From Pseudomonas kitaguniensis (lineage in GTDB: Bacteria; Pseudomonadota; Gammaproteobacteria; Pseudomonadales; Pseudomonadaceae), in the NCBI RefSeq assembly GCF_009296165.1, contig NZ_VUAZ01000041.1:1-64000 (forward strand): a stretch of 64,000 nucleotides of DNA, given 5' to 3'. Each line of letters starts with the position of its first letter. Position 1 is the first letter of the stretch. The notes under the pieces were generated by a model. The model was given only the letters and a program-made list of their open reading frames with translations. It ran no database searches and was not told where the DNA came from. A program made the translations under genes and the position numbers. Below, piece after piece: positions 9,250 to 19,334 of the stretch.

Positions 9250-12207
9250 TTAGAACTGCCAGTTGAGGCTCAAACCCACGCCCTGGGTTTTTTCGCGGCC
9301 GCCCAACTGGCCGTTGTAATCCAGGTTGATTCGCGTCTGCGCGCTCAGCGCCAGGCTGGCCTGCACACCGACCAGCGCGGCATCACGCAGCAACGGCGTA
9401 CTGCGCACCGCGAACGAAGGCCCGCCTGCGACAAACGCCAGGTGCTCGGCGGATTCGACGGCGCTGAGGCTGTGTTGCCAGCCCAGCGAACCGGACAATT
9501 GCAGTTGCTGGTGGTCATTCAAAGGAAGGCTTTTCAGCGCCCGCAGACCGAGCGTGCTGAGCAGCGCATCGCGCTGATCGCTGCCGCGCTCAAGCGCTGC
9601 GGCATCACCTTTTTCGTGAAAGGAATCGCTGTCCAAATGCACGTAAGCCAGGTTGGCGAACGGCTCCAGCGCCAACGGTTGCAGGTGAATGCGGTAGGCG
9701 GCCTCGGTGAACAACTGCGCAGTACGCGCCTCCAGCTTGGCCTTTTGCTTGCCACTGACCTCGCCATAGTTGAGGTCACGCTTTACATCGCCGCGATGCC
9801 AGCTGTAAGCGCCGCCGACGCTGACGCGCCAATCACCCAACTCACGCCCGGCGTACGCGCCGAAGTGGTAACTGTCGATGGACGCCGATGAATGCGTGCC
9901 GTTGCCCAGGCTCAATGAACTGTCGCTGTAGCCGGCAACCACACCCACGCGCGTCTGCTCATCAAGGGCGCCGTCGACACCCGCGAGCAGGCCGCCGATG
10001 GACGTCGTGGCGCCCGCCGTTTCGCTGCGGCTGTCGGCCTTGCCCCAGGCGCCAAGCGCCTTGAACCACAGGTTGCGCTCGCCGCTGACCGGCACATGGC
10101 GCAGGCGCTCGCCTACCGCGTCGCGCAGTTGCAGGCTGTCGTTGATCAGCATCGCGCCAAGCGCCGGGTAGATTTCGCCCGACAACTGCTGCAAACCTTG
10201 TTGGGCCGCCGCCACCGAATCCGACTGCAGCACGCTTTCATACACCGGGTTGCCCGCGCCCAATTGCTCGGCGGCGCCAGCCACAGCGCGCTGGTTGCGG
10301 GTGGCCCCGACGCTGGCGAAGCTGGTCTCATTGCGCACCACGTTCAATTGCACGCCATTCGCCGCGTAGTCGAGCGTGCCGCCAAGGAACAGATAGTCAG
10401 GCAGCACCTGACCAAACTGCCCCTGTACGCCGCCGGCAGCCTGAAGAATGTTGTATTGACGGCCGATCAGGCTTTGCGCCTGGCTTTGGCTGAGCAACGT
10501 CGGGCTGTTTTCCAGCGCCAGGGTGACCGTGCCGCCACCCAGCACGGCCTTGCCGCCCGCCACAATGCGGTCGCTGCTGGTCGGCGTCAGTTCCACCGCG
10601 TAGGTAGAGCCCGCGCCCAAATTCACGTCGCCCGCCACCTGCAAGGTGCCCACGGAATTGCCTGGCGCCACGCGGCCGCCACTGTTCACCTGCAGCGCTG
10701 CAATGCGCCCGGAACCGCCAAGCGTGCCGCTGTTGTTGACGGTCACCGCCGAGGTCAACGAACCATTGACCGCCAGCAAGCCGCCATTGATGGTGGTTGC
10801 GCCGCGGTAGGTGCTGTCACCGCTGAGCACCAGGCTGCCGGCACCGGACTTGATCAGGCTGCCTGCGTACACGCGGTTCGCCGCAGCCAGGTCGCGTGCG
10901 CTGCCCACCGCGTAGTCGGTCTGGTCCTGCTGGCTGGCGGTCGCGCTCACGCCGTTTTGCCAGCCCTTGTCGATCAGGGTTTGCTGCCAGGCGCTGTGTT
11001 CGCTGCGATCCTCGGCCTGGCGTTGCAGCAACGCCTGGTCAGAGATGCCGTTGCTCCATACATCGCCCTGCCCGGCCGCCAGGTTTACGTCCATCGCGCC
11101 AAGCAATTGCCCTGGCCCGTGCATCGCCCGGCCCAGGTCCGGTACGCCCCAGCCCACGCTGCTGTTGGGGGCTTGGGTAATTGAGCCGTCGAGCTGCGTG
11201 GCGGTGGTCAGCAGCACCTGCAAGGCCTGCTCGTTATTCATGTACGGATAGCGTTCCATCACCAGCGCCAAGGCGCCGGTGGCATGCGGCGCCGACATCG
11301 AGGTGCCGGATTTTACGCCGTAGCCGCCACCCGGAACGGTGCTGTTGATCAACGCGCCGGGGGTGGAAATGCACCAGTACTTGGCGATGCCGCACTGGTT
11401 GTATTTCTGGTTATTCGCCTTGTCCAGGCCCGACACGGCCAGCCAGTGGCCTTCGAGTTCCGGCTGAAAGTACGGCAGCGCCGAACGCACGCTGGCATTC
11501 GCGTAGCCGCTGTTGCCGGCGCTGAACACATTGATCACCGAGGCCTTGGCCACGTCCGCCGCCGCATCCAGCCACGTGCCCTGCTGGTAATGCTGCGCGT
11601 AGGCGGCATGCAGGTCGCCGAGGGTTTGGTAGCTGACGTCTTTGGGCTGGCTGCCCCAACTGTTGTTGATCGCGCGCACGCCGGAATCGACCAAGGCGCT
11701 GTACACGGCCTTGAAGTACTTGGGGTCTGGCGTCGGGCCAAACAGAAAACTGTCATTTGCGTTGGTGTTGCCCACATAGATTTGCGCGTTGTAGGCCACG
11801 CCGTGCATGCCCTCGCCATCGCGGGCCGCGCCCATGGTGCCGGTGACATGCGTGCCATGCGAGTCGTTGTTGGGGTTGAGCGTGCCGGTGGTGCTGAACG
11901 CGCTGCCATCCACATAAGTACCGGTGGCGCTGACCGCGTGGTAACGCGCTGTGGAGGCTTGCGGGTGATCGGCATCGAACCCCGAGTCCAGCGCACCGAT
12001 TTTCACCGCGTTGCCGGTGATTCCGGCGGCGTAGGCTTCATCCGCCTTCATGCGGCCCAAGCCCCAGTCGCTCTGGAATTCGGCAGAACGCCAACTGGCC
12101 GGGTTACCCGGCTGGCCGGTCTCGGTGTAAGCCGCTTGAGCCGCAACGGACAACAGCAGCAATGAGCCTGCGGTAAAGGGTTTGAAGCGCGGTGAATCGG
12201 TGATCAT
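9250..12207 (-). CDS. prtA: Subtilisin-like serine protease autotransporter PrtA/PspA
   Basis: Starting at ATG 12207 (MITDSPRF), which has AAGGA eight bases upstream, gives 985 residues; an ATG nine bases further up overlaps the ribosome site and is less likely. Residues 1-26 are a signal peptide ending AAQA. The passenger is an S8 protease with Asp74 (ALDSG), His117 (HGTH) and Ser303 (GTSMSAPH). An autotransporter-associated beta-helix repeat (around STYRGATTINGG) follows, and the last 280 or so residues are a beta-barrel ending in LNWQF, with the terminal Phe typical of outer membrane proteins. It is exported by Sec and translocated by its own barrel, independently of AprDEF. It follows aprF by about 30 bases and is probably co-transcribed. 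The next gene, prtB, is a broken paralogue. Confidence 0.93.
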   Translation of the reverse strand: MITDSPRFKPFTAGSLLLLSVAAQAAYTETGQPGNPASWRSAEFQSDWGLGRMKADEAYAAGITGNAVKIGALDSGFDADHPQASTARYHAVSATGTYVDGSAFSTTGTLNPNNDSHGTHVTGTMGAARDGEGMHGVAYNAQIYVGNTNANDSFLFGPTPDPKYFKAVYSALVDSGVRAINNSWGSQPKDVSYQTLGDLHAAYAQHYQQGTWLDAAADVAKASVINVFSAGNSGYANASVRSALPYFQPELEGHWLAVSGLDKANNQKYNQCGIAKYWCISTPGALINSTVPGGGYGVKSGTSMSAPHATGALALVMERYPYMNNEQALQVLLTTATQLDGSITQAPNSSVGWGVPDLGRAMHGPGQLLGAMDVNLAAGQGDVWSNGISDQALLQRQAEDRSEHSAWQQTLIDKGWQNGVSATASQQDQTDYAVGSARDLAAANRVYAGSLIKSGAGSLVLSGDSTYRGATTINGGLLAVNGSLTSAVTVNNSGTLGGSGRIAALQVNSGGRVAPGNSVGTLQVAGDVNLGAGSTYAVELTPTSSDRIVAGGKAVLGGGTVTLALENSPTLLSQSQAQSLIGRQYNILQAAGGVQGQFGQVLPDYLFLGGTLDYAANGVQLNVVRNETSFASVGATRNQRAVAGAAEQLGAGNPVYESVLQSDSVAAAQQGLQQLSGEIYPALGAMLINDSLQLRDAVGERLRHVPVSGERNLWFKALGAWGKADSRSETAGATTSIGGLLAGVDGALDEQTRVGVVAGYSDSSLSLGNGTHSSASIDSYHFGAYAGRELGDWRVSVGGAYSWHRGDVKRDLNYGEVSGKQKAKLEARTAQLFTEAAYRIHLQPLALEPFANLAYVHLDSDSFHEKGDAAALERGSDQRDALLSTLGLRALKSLPLNDHQQLQLSGSLGWQHSLSAVESAEHLAFVAGGPSFAVRSTPLLRDAALVGVQASLALSAQTRINLDYNGQLGGREKTQGVGLSLNWQF

Positions 12208-12237
12208 TAAAACCATCCTTATTGTTGTTATGGCGGC

Positions 12238-13578
12238 TCATTTCACAGGGCCGAAGGCCTCGTCGACTTTTGCCAGGTCGGTGTCGCGCAAGTTGCCCGC
12301 GTAGTAGTGCAATTTGGTCCAGGCCATTAAGTAGTCGTAACGCGCCTGGGCCAGGTCGCGACGGGTGCTGTAAAGCTGTTGCTCGGCGTTCAGCGCATCG
12401 AGGTTGACGCGCTCGCCGCCGAGGATGCTTTGCTTGGTCGACACCACCAGCGCTTCGGCGGAGCTCAGCGCCTTTTGATAGGCGCGCAGCTTGCTCACGC
12501 CCGACAGGCAGGCGCTGAACTGGCGCCGCAGCTCGATCAGGGTTTCGCGGGTTTTGCCTTCCAGCTCAAATTCGGCCTGTTCCATGCCGCGACTGGCCTG
12601 GCGGGTGGATGCCGAGATGGCGCCACCGGCATACAGCGGCACGCTGACTTCGATGCCGATGGTGTTGGTGTCGTAGCGCTGGTTGTAGGTGTTACCGCTG
12701 TCGGACTCCTGCTTGCGCGAGCTGGCATAGGCGGTGACCCTGGGCAAGTGCCCGGCGCGGTTGCGCTCGACTTCATAGCGCGCCACTTCCACGGCTTGGC
12801 GCTGCGACGCAAGGGTCGGGTTATTGCTGATCGCCAGTTCATGCCAGGTGTCGTAGTTGGCCGGGGTCAGCGTGAAGGCGGCAAAGCTCTGGTTCAGCGG
12901 TGCCAGGTCATTGATGTTGACGCTCTGCACGCCGATCAACGCGCCCAATTCCCTCAGCGATGCGTCCTGCTCATCCAGCGCCTGGATCTCTTCGGCGGTG
13001 GCCAACTCATAACGTGACTCGGCTTCCAGAATGTCGGTGCGCGTGCCCTCGCCTTGCTGGAACAGGTGCTGGTTTTGCTGGAATTGCTGCTCGAAGGCCT
13101 TCTTCTTGGCGCGGGCAATGTCGATCTGGTCCTGGGCAAACAACGCCTGCGTGTAATAGGTCAATACGCGCACCAGCAGCGCCTGGCTCTTGTCACGAAA
13201 GCTTTCATCGGCAAACAGCGACTGCGCCACGCCCTTGCGGTAGTTGGCATAAGCTTCGTAGTCGAACAACGGCTGTTGCAGGCTGAAGGTCGAGCCGTAA
13301 CTGTTGTAGTTACGGTCGTCGCGGTAGTTGCCGCCGCGCCCGTCCGGCAGGTGCGCTTCAGAGTTATTGCGGCCCTTGTTGTAGTTGTAGGACAGCCGCG
13401 GCAACAGCCCGGCGCGGCCGATGGTGCGGTTCTCCAGGCCCGCATCGCGCTCCTTGATCGCGCCCAAAAACACCGGATCGTTACGCAACGCCTGCTCATA
13501 CACATCGAACGGGCCCATGGCCGCGTGTGCACTGGTGCAGCACAGCAGCAAGGCAATGAACACAGGTTTCATGCTCAT
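12238..13578 (-). CDS. aprF: TolC-family outer membrane component of the type I secretion system
   Basis: A 446-residue outer membrane factor. It has a signal peptide (FIALLLCCTSAHA) and then the duplicated TolC-type helical barrel layout, with YEQALRNDPVFLGA near the mature N-terminus and a matching ALSSAEALVVSTKQSILGG segment in the second half. Its ATG overlaps the aprE stop by 4 bases, so translation is coupled. Together with AprD and AprE it forms the channel that exports AprX, and most likely LipA, in one step across both membranes. Length and order match the known Pseudomonas aprDEF set. Confidence 0.95.
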   Translation of the reverse strand: MSMKPVFIALLLCCTSAHAAMGPFDVYEQALRNDPVFLGAIKERDAGLENRTIGRAGLLPRLSYNYNKGRNNSEAHLPDGRGGNYRDDRNYNSYGSTFSLQQPLFDYEAYANYRKGVAQSLFADESFRDKSQALLVRVLTYYTQALFAQDQIDIARAKKKAFEQQFQQNQHLFQQGEGTRTDILEAESRYELATAEEIQALDEQDASLRELGALIGVQSVNINDLAPLNQSFAAFTLTPANYDTWHELAISNNPTLASQRQAVEVARYEVERNRAGHLPRVTAYASSRKQESDSGNTYNQRYDTNTIGIEVSVPLYAGGAISASTRQASRGMEQAEFELEGKTRETLIELRRQFSACLSGVSKLRAYQKALSSAEALVVSTKQSILGGERVNLDALNAEQQLYSTRRDLAQARYDYLMAWTKLHYYAGNLRDTDLAKVDEAFGPVK

Positions 13579-14888
13579 TCCTCAGTCAACGCGGAGCCGG
13601 CGCGATCGAGCAGCGGCTTGAACAGGTAATTGAGCAACGAGCGTTCGCCGGTGCGCACAAACATCTCGGCCGGCATGCCTGGCTTGATCACCAGGCCATG
13701 CAGTTTTTGCAGGCCGGACTCACTCACCGTGGTGCGCAGCACGTAATACGGCGCGCCGGTTTTTTCATCGAGCATCTGGTCGGCGGAAATCAGGCTGACT
13801 TCCCCCGGCACACGCGGCGTGCGGCTCTGGTTGAAGGCGGTGAAGAGAATGTCGACCGGCAAATGCGGGCCGACCTTGTCGACCAGATGCACCGGCAAAT
13901 GCCCTTCCACTTCCAGGCGAGTGCCTTGGGGCACGATTTCCAGCAAGGTTTCACCGGCACGCACCACGGCGCCGACGGTGTGCACACCGAGGTTGACCGC
14001 AATGCCATCGGCCGGCGCGTTGATTTCGCTGTGCTGCAGGTCGAAGCCTGCCGAGGTCAGTTGCTGTTCGAGGGTGACGCTGCGCAATTGCGCGTCGGCC
14101 AATTGGCTGCGCACCTCTTTTTGATATTCGTCGCTGTGCTGCTGCAACTTGAGCCGCGATTCAACGATGCCCTGCTCCACACGGCCGGTTTCGCCGCTGT
14201 TCTGCGCCAAGTCCTGCTGCACCTGGGACAGCTGGCGCTGGTATTCCATCAGCCGGTTGCGCGGGATATAGCCGTTGTCGGCCAGCGGTTGCAGGTTGCT
14301 CAGTTGGTCGCGCAGCGATTGCGCCTGGGCGGTCAAATCGCTGCGGGCGCGGCGCATGCCGTTCAACTGTGCGGTGGCGCCGTCGATATTCGCGCGAATG
14401 CCCGCTTGTTCACGGGCAACCGCTTCGCGTCGGCTGCTGAACAGTTGGCGCTGGCCTTCGAGTACCAGCGCCAGCGCCGGGTCGGGGCTGGCGCTCAGTT
14501 CGGCCGGAAAGCTGATGCTTGCACGGTTGTCACGCTCGGCCTGCCAGCGTGCCACGCTGGCCCACGCCATGCGGTACTGGGCTTGCAGCGATTGCACATC
14601 GGCCTGGTTCTGGGTCTGGTCAAGGCGAAACAGCGGCTGGCCCTGTTTCACCCACTCGCCCTCCTTCACCAGAATCCGGCTGACCACGCCGGGGCTGAAG
14701 GTTTGCACGGCTTTGCGCTTGCCCGACACCACCACCGTGCCTTGCACCGGGATGCCTTGATCGAGCGGTGCCAAGCTGGCCCAGAGGAAAAATCCACCCG
14801 CGCCGACGAGGGTCATCAGCCAGCCGATGCGCACAAAAAAACCGGCGTCGCGTTCTTTAAAACGAGGTTCAACAGTGAGGCTACTCAT
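13575..14888 (-). CDS. aprE: Membrane fusion protein of the type I secretion system (HlyD family)
   Basis: A 437-residue HlyD/PrtE-type adaptor. It has one N-terminal transmembrane helix (about 22-42, VRIGWLMTLVGAGGFFLWASL), a lipoyl/barrel-sandwich half (VVSGKRKAVQTFSPGVVSRILVKEG, as two short motifs), a long periplasmic coiled coil (about 95-280, rich in Gln and Glu), and a second lipoyl half with a beta-barrel near the C-terminus (GMPAEMFVRTGERSLLNYL). It bridges the ABC protein AprD and the outer membrane channel AprF. It overlaps both neighbouring genes by 4 bases. Confidence 0.95.
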   Translation of the reverse strand: MSSLTVEPRFKERDAGFFVRIGWLMTLVGAGGFFLWASLAPLDQGIPVQGTVVVSGKRKAVQTFSPGVVSRILVKEGEWVKQGQPLFRLDQTQNQADVQSLQAQYRMAWASVARWQAERDNRASISFPAELSASPDPALALVLEGQRQLFSSRREAVAREQAGIRANIDGATAQLNGMRRARSDLTAQAQSLRDQLSNLQPLADNGYIPRNRLMEYQRQLSQVQQDLAQNSGETGRVEQGIVESRLKLQQHSDEYQKEVRSQLADAQLRSVTLEQQLTSAGFDLQHSEINAPADGIAVNLGVHTVGAVVRAGETLLEIVPQGTRLEVEGHLPVHLVDKVGPHLPVDILFTAFNQSRTPRVPGEVSLISADQMLDEKTGAPYYVLRTTVSESGLQKLHGLVIKPGMPAEMFVRTGERSLLNYLFKPLLDRAGSALTEE

Positions 14889-16639
14889 GCGCCAGGGTTC
14901 CCTGCGGCTTGATACTGACGGCTCAGGCTGACGCCGGCCTTTTCACGCGGTGCTTCGTGCGGCTGGCCCGACAAGGCCCGCAGCACTTCCTGGCTGGGGC
15001 CGAAGGCCTGCAAACGCCCGTCGTTCAACACCAGCAACTTGTCGGCCTGGGCCAACGCCGAGGAACGGTGCGTCACCAGCACCACGCTGCTGCCTTGGGC
15101 TTTCATCTGCACGATGGCACTGGCCAAGGCGGCTTCGCCGACGGTGTCGAGGTTGGAGTTGGGCTCATCCAGCACGATCAGGCGCGGCCCGCCGTACAGC
15201 GCACGCGCCAAGGCGACACGTTGCTTTTGGCCACCGGACAAGCCGCCGCCGCTGTCACCCAGCAGCGTGTCGTAGCCTTGTGGCAGGCGCAGGATCAGCT
15301 CATGCACGCCGGCTTGTTGCGCGGCCTTGACCACCAGCGCCGGGTCGGCATCACGAAAACGCGCAATGTTGTCGGCGATGCTGCCGCTGAACAGCTCGAT
15401 GTCTTGCGGCAAGTAACCGATATGCGGGCCGAGGTCTTCACGGTCCCAGCGATGGATGTCGGCGCCATCCAGGCGCACAGTGCCGGCCAGGGTTGGCCAT
15501 ACGCCCACCAACACGCGGGCGAGGGTCGATTTACCCGAGCCCGAGGCGCCGAGCACACCGAGCACTTCACCGGCGCCGAGGTTAAAGCTGACCTGCTGCA
15601 AGGTCGGCACGCGCCGCCCGGGCGGGCCTGCGCTGACCTGCTCGAAGCTCACCTGGCCCTTGGGCGCAGGCAGCGCCATGGGCGCCTCGTCGGCGGCAAA
15701 TTCACGCAGCAAATCGTCCAACCGATGGTAGGCCAGCTTGGCCGAGCTCCATTGCTTCCATACGGCGATCAACTGGTCGATGGGGCTGAGCACGCGGCCC
15801 ATCAGGATGGAGCCGGCGATCATCATGCCGGCGGTCATCTCGCCTTTGATCACCAAAAACGCGCCCAGGCCCAGCACCAGCGATTGCAGGCACAGGCGCA
15901 GCGACTTGCTCAGCGAGGTGATGATTGAGCCAGTGTCGCTGGCCTTGTTCTGAAAACCGAGAAATTGCGAATGCACGGCAAACCAGCGTTTGCGCAACGC
16001 GCCGAGCATGCCCATGGCCTGGATGGTCTCGGCGTTGTGCAAATGGCTGGTGGCCAACTGGGTCGACTGCTGGGAAAACGCGCCCGCCTCGCCCAGCGGT
16101 TTTTTGGTCAGGTATTCATTCAGGCACGCCAGCGCAATCAATAGCACCGCGCCCGCCGTGGCCAGCACGCCAAGCCACACGTTGAACAGGAAGATCACCA
16201 GCAGATAGATGGGAAACCACGGCGCATCGAAAAACGCGAACAGCGCAGGCCCGGTGATGAATTGACGAATAACCCCGAGGTCGCCCAGCGACTGCCCGGC
16301 ATTGCCCTGGCCGCGTTGCAGGTTGCGTTCAAACGCGGCTTTGTACACGCGCAAGTTGAACCGCCGCTCTAACTGGCTGCCGATGCGAATCACGATAAAA
16401 CTGCGCAGGGCTTCGAGTGTGCCAATAAAGGCAAAGAAGCCCACGACCATCAGCGTCAACATCTCCAGCGTGGTTTCATTCTGCGAAGACAACACGCGGT
16501 CATACACTTGCAGCATGTAAATCGACGGCACCAGCATCAATACGTTAATCAATGCGGTGAAACAGCCGATGCTGATCAAAATGCTCTTATATTCACCCAG
16601 CGCCCTGAATAAGGGTGCAACCGCACGGGACGTCGCCAT
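14885..16639 (-). CDS. aprD: Type I secretion ABC transporter/permease
   Basis: Starting at ATG 16639 (MATSRAVAPL) gives 584 residues, the usual length; the longer frame to 16696 adds 19 residues without family support. The N-terminal half has five or six transmembrane helices. The C-terminal half is the nucleotide-binding domain, with Walker A GASGSGKS at about 364-371, the signature LSGGQKQR, and Walker B LIVLDEP. It energises export of RTX substrates (AprX, LipA). It is the first gene of the overlapping aprDEF block, about 100 bases after the inhibitor gene. Confidence 0.95.
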   Translation of the reverse strand: MATSRAVAPLFRALGEYKSILISIGCFTALINVLMLVPSIYMLQVYDRVLSSQNETTLEMLTLMVVGFFAFIGTLEALRSFIVIRIGSQLERRFNLRVYKAAFERNLQRGQGNAGQSLGDLGVIRQFITGPALFAFFDAPWFPIYLLVIFLFNVWLGVLATAGAVLLIALACLNEYLTKKPLGEAGAFSQQSTQLATSHLHNAETIQAMGMLGALRKRWFAVHSQFLGFQNKASDTGSIITSLSKSLRLCLQSLVLGLGAFLVIKGEMTAGMMIAGSILMGRVLSPIDQLIAVWKQWSSAKLAYHRLDDLLREFAADEAPMALPAPKGQVSFEQVSAGPPGRRVPTLQQVSFNLGAGEVLGVLGASGSGKSTLARVLVGVWPTLAGTVRLDGADIHRWDREDLGPHIGYLPQDIELFSGSIADNIARFRDADPALVVKAAQQAGVHELILRLPQGYDTLLGDSGGGLSGGQKQRVALARALYGGPRLIVLDEPNSNLDTVGEAALASAIVQMKAQGSSVVLVTHRSSALAQADKLLVLNDGRLQAFGPSQEVLRALSGQPHEAPREKAGVSLSRQYQAAGNPGA

Positions 16640-16742
16640 AGTGTTTGATCTTCCCTGAACCGAATGACGCGCAACAGTTGCCCGCGCCCCTGACACGGGA
16701 CGGCCAACTATTAAAATCGAGTTATATGCTTATTACTGTTAA

Positions 16743-17111
16743 CTAAGGTATTCGTTGCAGAACAACTTTTGTGCCTGCGGGAGTATACCCTTTATATTCG
16801 CCGGGTTTCTCGCGATTTAAATGGGTAATGCCAGTGCCTTCGGCGTTCATCAGCCAAATACCGTCGGGCGTCGGCGACCAGCTCAGCGGTTTATCACCCA
16901 GCCATTGCTCGGCGCAGGCGACATCACCGGCCAGGGCGTTGGCCTTTTCCAACAGGTCCAGCGCGCAGACCTGATCCTGCTGGTGCAACTGCCAATGGCC
17001 GGCCAATTGCGCGGTTGAGAGTAAAACGAGACTGCTAGCCATTGCATGGGCTCCTGCCGACACGAACAACACCTGTGAAACACAGGCGATCAAATAAAAA
17101 AAACGCGGCAT
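16743..17111 (-). CDS. inh: Serralysin inhibitor (Inh/AprI)
   Basis: A 122-residue secreted protein. A signal peptide (about 1-23, VSQVLFVSAGAHA) precedes a mature N-terminus that contains SSLVLLSTAQLAGHW. In this family that N-terminal Ser-Ser-Leu stretch inserts into the protease active-site cleft. Two cysteines (CALDL and DVACAEQW) match the family's conserved disulfide. It acts in the periplasm against serralysin that folds too early. GGAG precedes the ATG. It lies directly downstream of aprX, separated by a strong GC hairpin. Confidence 0.93.
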   Translation of the reverse strand: MPRFFYLIACVSQVLFVSAGAHAMASSLVLLSTAQLAGHWQLHQQDQVCALDLLEKANALAGDVACAEQWLGDKPLSWSPTPDGIWLMNAEGTGITHLNREKPGEYKGYTPAGTKVVLQRIP

Positions 17112-17129
17112 CTTTAACTCCGGCAGAGT

Positions 17130-17151
17130 GCGCGGCGCCGCAGCGCCGCGC
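17130..17151 (-). terminator. GC-rich hairpin between aprX and inh
   Basis: A perfect 9-bp inverted repeat, GCGCGGCGC (17130-17138) and its complement (17143-17151), with a 4-base loop. It starts 9 bases after the aprX stop codon. There is no U-run, so it probably stabilises the abundant aprX message or attenuates readthrough into inh-aprDEF rather than ending transcription outright. Confidence 0.55.
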
Positions 17152-17159
17152 GCTTTACA

Positions 17160-18593
17160 TCACGCCACGATGTCGCTGACGGCTGCCTGGCCCACGGTAG
17201 TGACGAGGAAATCCGCCACGCCATGCCCAGAGAAGTCTACGGCGAAGGTGCCCAGGTTAGTACCCGAGGCATAACTCAGCACGGCATCGCCGGCATGCCC
17301 GGTGAACGCACTGACGAAGCTCAAGCCCGCACCTTTGGTAATGCCGGACACGTCGATCTTGTCCGAACCCGAGGTGAAGTCAAAGATCTTGTCCGAAGCA
17401 CCTGGCTTGGAGTCGCTGCTGGCGCCGTACACGAAGGTATCGCTGCCGGTGCCGCCCCACAGTTGGTCCGCACCGCCGCCGCCGTAGATGATGTCGTTGC
17501 CGGCACCGCCTTTGATTACGTTGGCTGCGCTGTTACCAATGATCAGGTCATTACCCGAACCGCCGAGGGCGTTCTCGATGGTGACCCCCTTGGCGATGGA
17601 CACGTTGCCGACCATGCCGCCTACGTCGGAGAACGAGGCCTCATTGAGGTTGATTTTCTGGTTCTGGGTAAAACCGGAGAAGTCCAGGGTGTCGTTGCCG
17701 CCACCGTCCCATACCGAAAATACCAGCTTGTCGGCACTGGATTTTGCGCTATAGAAATCACGACCGGTGTTGGAGTTGAAACCGTAGGTGGTGTCATCTG
17801 CGCGGGTCGCGTAGTTGGCGCCGTAGAGCTTCTGAACCGCGGCAATGTCATCGATCAGCGGGCCGGAAGCATAAGCCTCGACGCCACCTTTACTGAAGTT
17901 TTGCTTGGTGTTGCTCTCGTTCCAGTAACTCATGATGCTGTAGCCGCGCGTGTCCTGTCCGTAGGTCGCGTCGTTGTAGGTTGGGTTGCCATTACCGGCG
18001 TTGTAGTCGCCAGGGTGGGACAGGCCCAGGGTGTGGCCGATTTCGTGGGTCAGGGTCTGACGGCCGTAGTTATTCACGTCCGGCGTGGTGTTTTCCCTGT
18101 AGCCACTGTTGGTCAGGTACCACGAGACGCCGTCGTAGCCTGCGCCGTTGCCGGGCAGGTAGGCGAACGCCGCTGCGCCATCCTGGCCGCCGCTGTAGTT
18201 ACCGAAGGTCATGTGGGCATCACCGCCGGTGGCTTTTTCGGTAAAGCTCACGTTGGCGACATCCGACCAGGATTGCATGGCCAGGGCGGCCTGTGCTTTC
18301 TGCTGGGTATTGAACTGGCTGAACCCGGAGATGCCATGTTTGTTCATGGTGGCCGTGGTAGCCGAGGTCAGGAAGGTGTAAGTCAGGTTGATCTTACCGT
18401 TGCCATCGACGTCCCGGTAAGCGGCACCATCACGCAGCAAAAAGTTGGCTGCCTGGTCGACGCTGTAGGACGGTTTGCCATTGACCGTGAGGTTGCCGCC
18501 ACGGTCGTACAAATGGCTGAAGCTATCGATTTGCGAGTAAGCCGTGCTGGCTTGCGCGGCAGAAACAATAGCCTTCTCTTTTACTTTTGACAT
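17160..18593 (-). CDS. aprX: Alkaline metalloprotease, serralysin family (AprX/AprA)
   Basis: A 477-residue secreted zinc protease. The zinc-binding motif [11 protein letters not shown] is at 183-193, and the Met-turn SIMSYW is at 219-224. The RTX calcium-binding repeats ([40 protein letters not shown]) lie at about 340-390, and the C-terminal secretion signal ends in SDIVA. There is no Sec signal peptide; an N-terminal propeptide is expected. AAGGAAG lies 8 bases before the ATG. It is the first gene of the protease-lipase locus. It hydrolyses milk and host proteins and is the main spoilage protease of this species group. The gene is intact. Confidence 0.97.
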   Translation of the reverse strand: MSKVKEKAIVSAAQASTAYSQIDSFSHLYDRGGNLTVNGKPSYSVDQAANFLLRDGAAYRDVDGNGKINLTYTFLTSATTATMNKHGISGFSQFNTQQKAQAALAMQSWSDVANVSFTEKATGGDAHMTFGNYSGGQDGAAAFAYLPGNGAGYDGVSWYLTNSGYRENTTPDVNNYGRQTLTHEIGHTLGLSHPGDYNAGNGNPTYNDATYGQDTRGYSIMSYWNESNTKQNFSKGGVEAYASGPLIDDIAAVQKLYGANYATRADDTTYGFNSNTGRDFYSAKSSADKLVFSVWDGGGNDTLDFSGFTQNQKINLNEASFSDVGGMVGNVSIAKGVTIENALGGSGNDLIIGNSAANVIKGGAGNDIIYGGGGADQLWGGTGSDTFVYGASSDSKPGASDKIFDFTSGSDKIDVSGITKGAGLSFVSAFTGHAGDAVLSYASGTNLGTFAVDFSGHGVADFLVTTVGQAAVSDIVA

Positions 18594-19334
18594 AAACGGA
18601 CTTCCTTGTTTGCAAATGCATCAGTCTTGGTCGATAGGACCCACGCGGGCGAGGTCGTCCTATCACTCGCCTCTTTTGAAGGCGTAAGAAAATTGACACA
18701 ATTTGAAATCTTCCGTCTACACATATTTCCGCAGTGAATAGGTGGCGCTCATTCAATAAGATAAAGTCGCGCGCAGTGTTTGTTGGGCGCAACTGCTTTT
18801 GTCCGACAGTTTCAGACTGGGTGTTATTTAAATATTAAATAGCGTTGCGCACGGACACGTTTTAACAGCCTAGTTGTTGAATGGATCCAATATATTGCCA
18901 CCGTGCCAATTACCGCATTGGCGACAGGCTACTTGCGCTATTAATCAGGCTTGTCCCCCATTACCGGGCCACAAAAGTGCAAGGCATAGTGCCACTAAGT
19001 TGTACTTAGTCGCACTTCGATAGAGCGCGGGCAACAACGCATGACCCAGCGATGGTAAGGCCGAGGCAATACGCGGCATGTGCAGCGCCGTGACGGGCAG
19101 ACGGCGGTTACATCCTGGGTTTGACCGCGCTGTCAATGGCGAAACGGCGTCTATCAATAGTGGCAATTCGCCTGATTTGCAGACGGGCATGACGCAGATC
19201 AAATTAATCGCAAACAACCGCCAAACGGCGCCAAAAAACTCACCTTGGGCGCCCGCGCGAATGCTACTTTGAAGTCCTACACTGCCACGACCAGTGAAGG
19301 TTATGGCCCTGCCGCGAGCTTAAGGAAGCGCTCA
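18594..19334. promoter_or_regulatory. Intergenic region upstream of aprX with a leader inverted repeat
   Basis: About 740 bp without a convincing gene. On the aprX side there is an inverted repeat, GATAGGAC (18633-18640) with its complement at 18657-18664, ending about 40 bases before the aprX start. In the predicted transcript this gives two A-N-GGA motifs: one in the stem and one in the AAGGAAG ribosome site. GacA/RsmA control of apr genes is established in P. fluorescens, so this may be an Rsm-responsive leader; that is inference. An AT-rich palindromic stretch (ATTTAAATATTAAAT, about 18828-18842) may belong to the promoter. No well-matched sigma-70 promoter was found. Confidence 0.4.

Noticed and set aside
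10096..11184. A 362-codon plus-strand frame opposite prtA
   Set aside because: prtA is clearly coding on the other strand; the plus frame has no motifs and no ribosome site.
18693..18721. A TTGACA-N17-TCTACA promoter on the plus strand
   Set aside because: The -35 box is perfect but the -10 matches only three of six positions and there is no gene close downstream on that strand.
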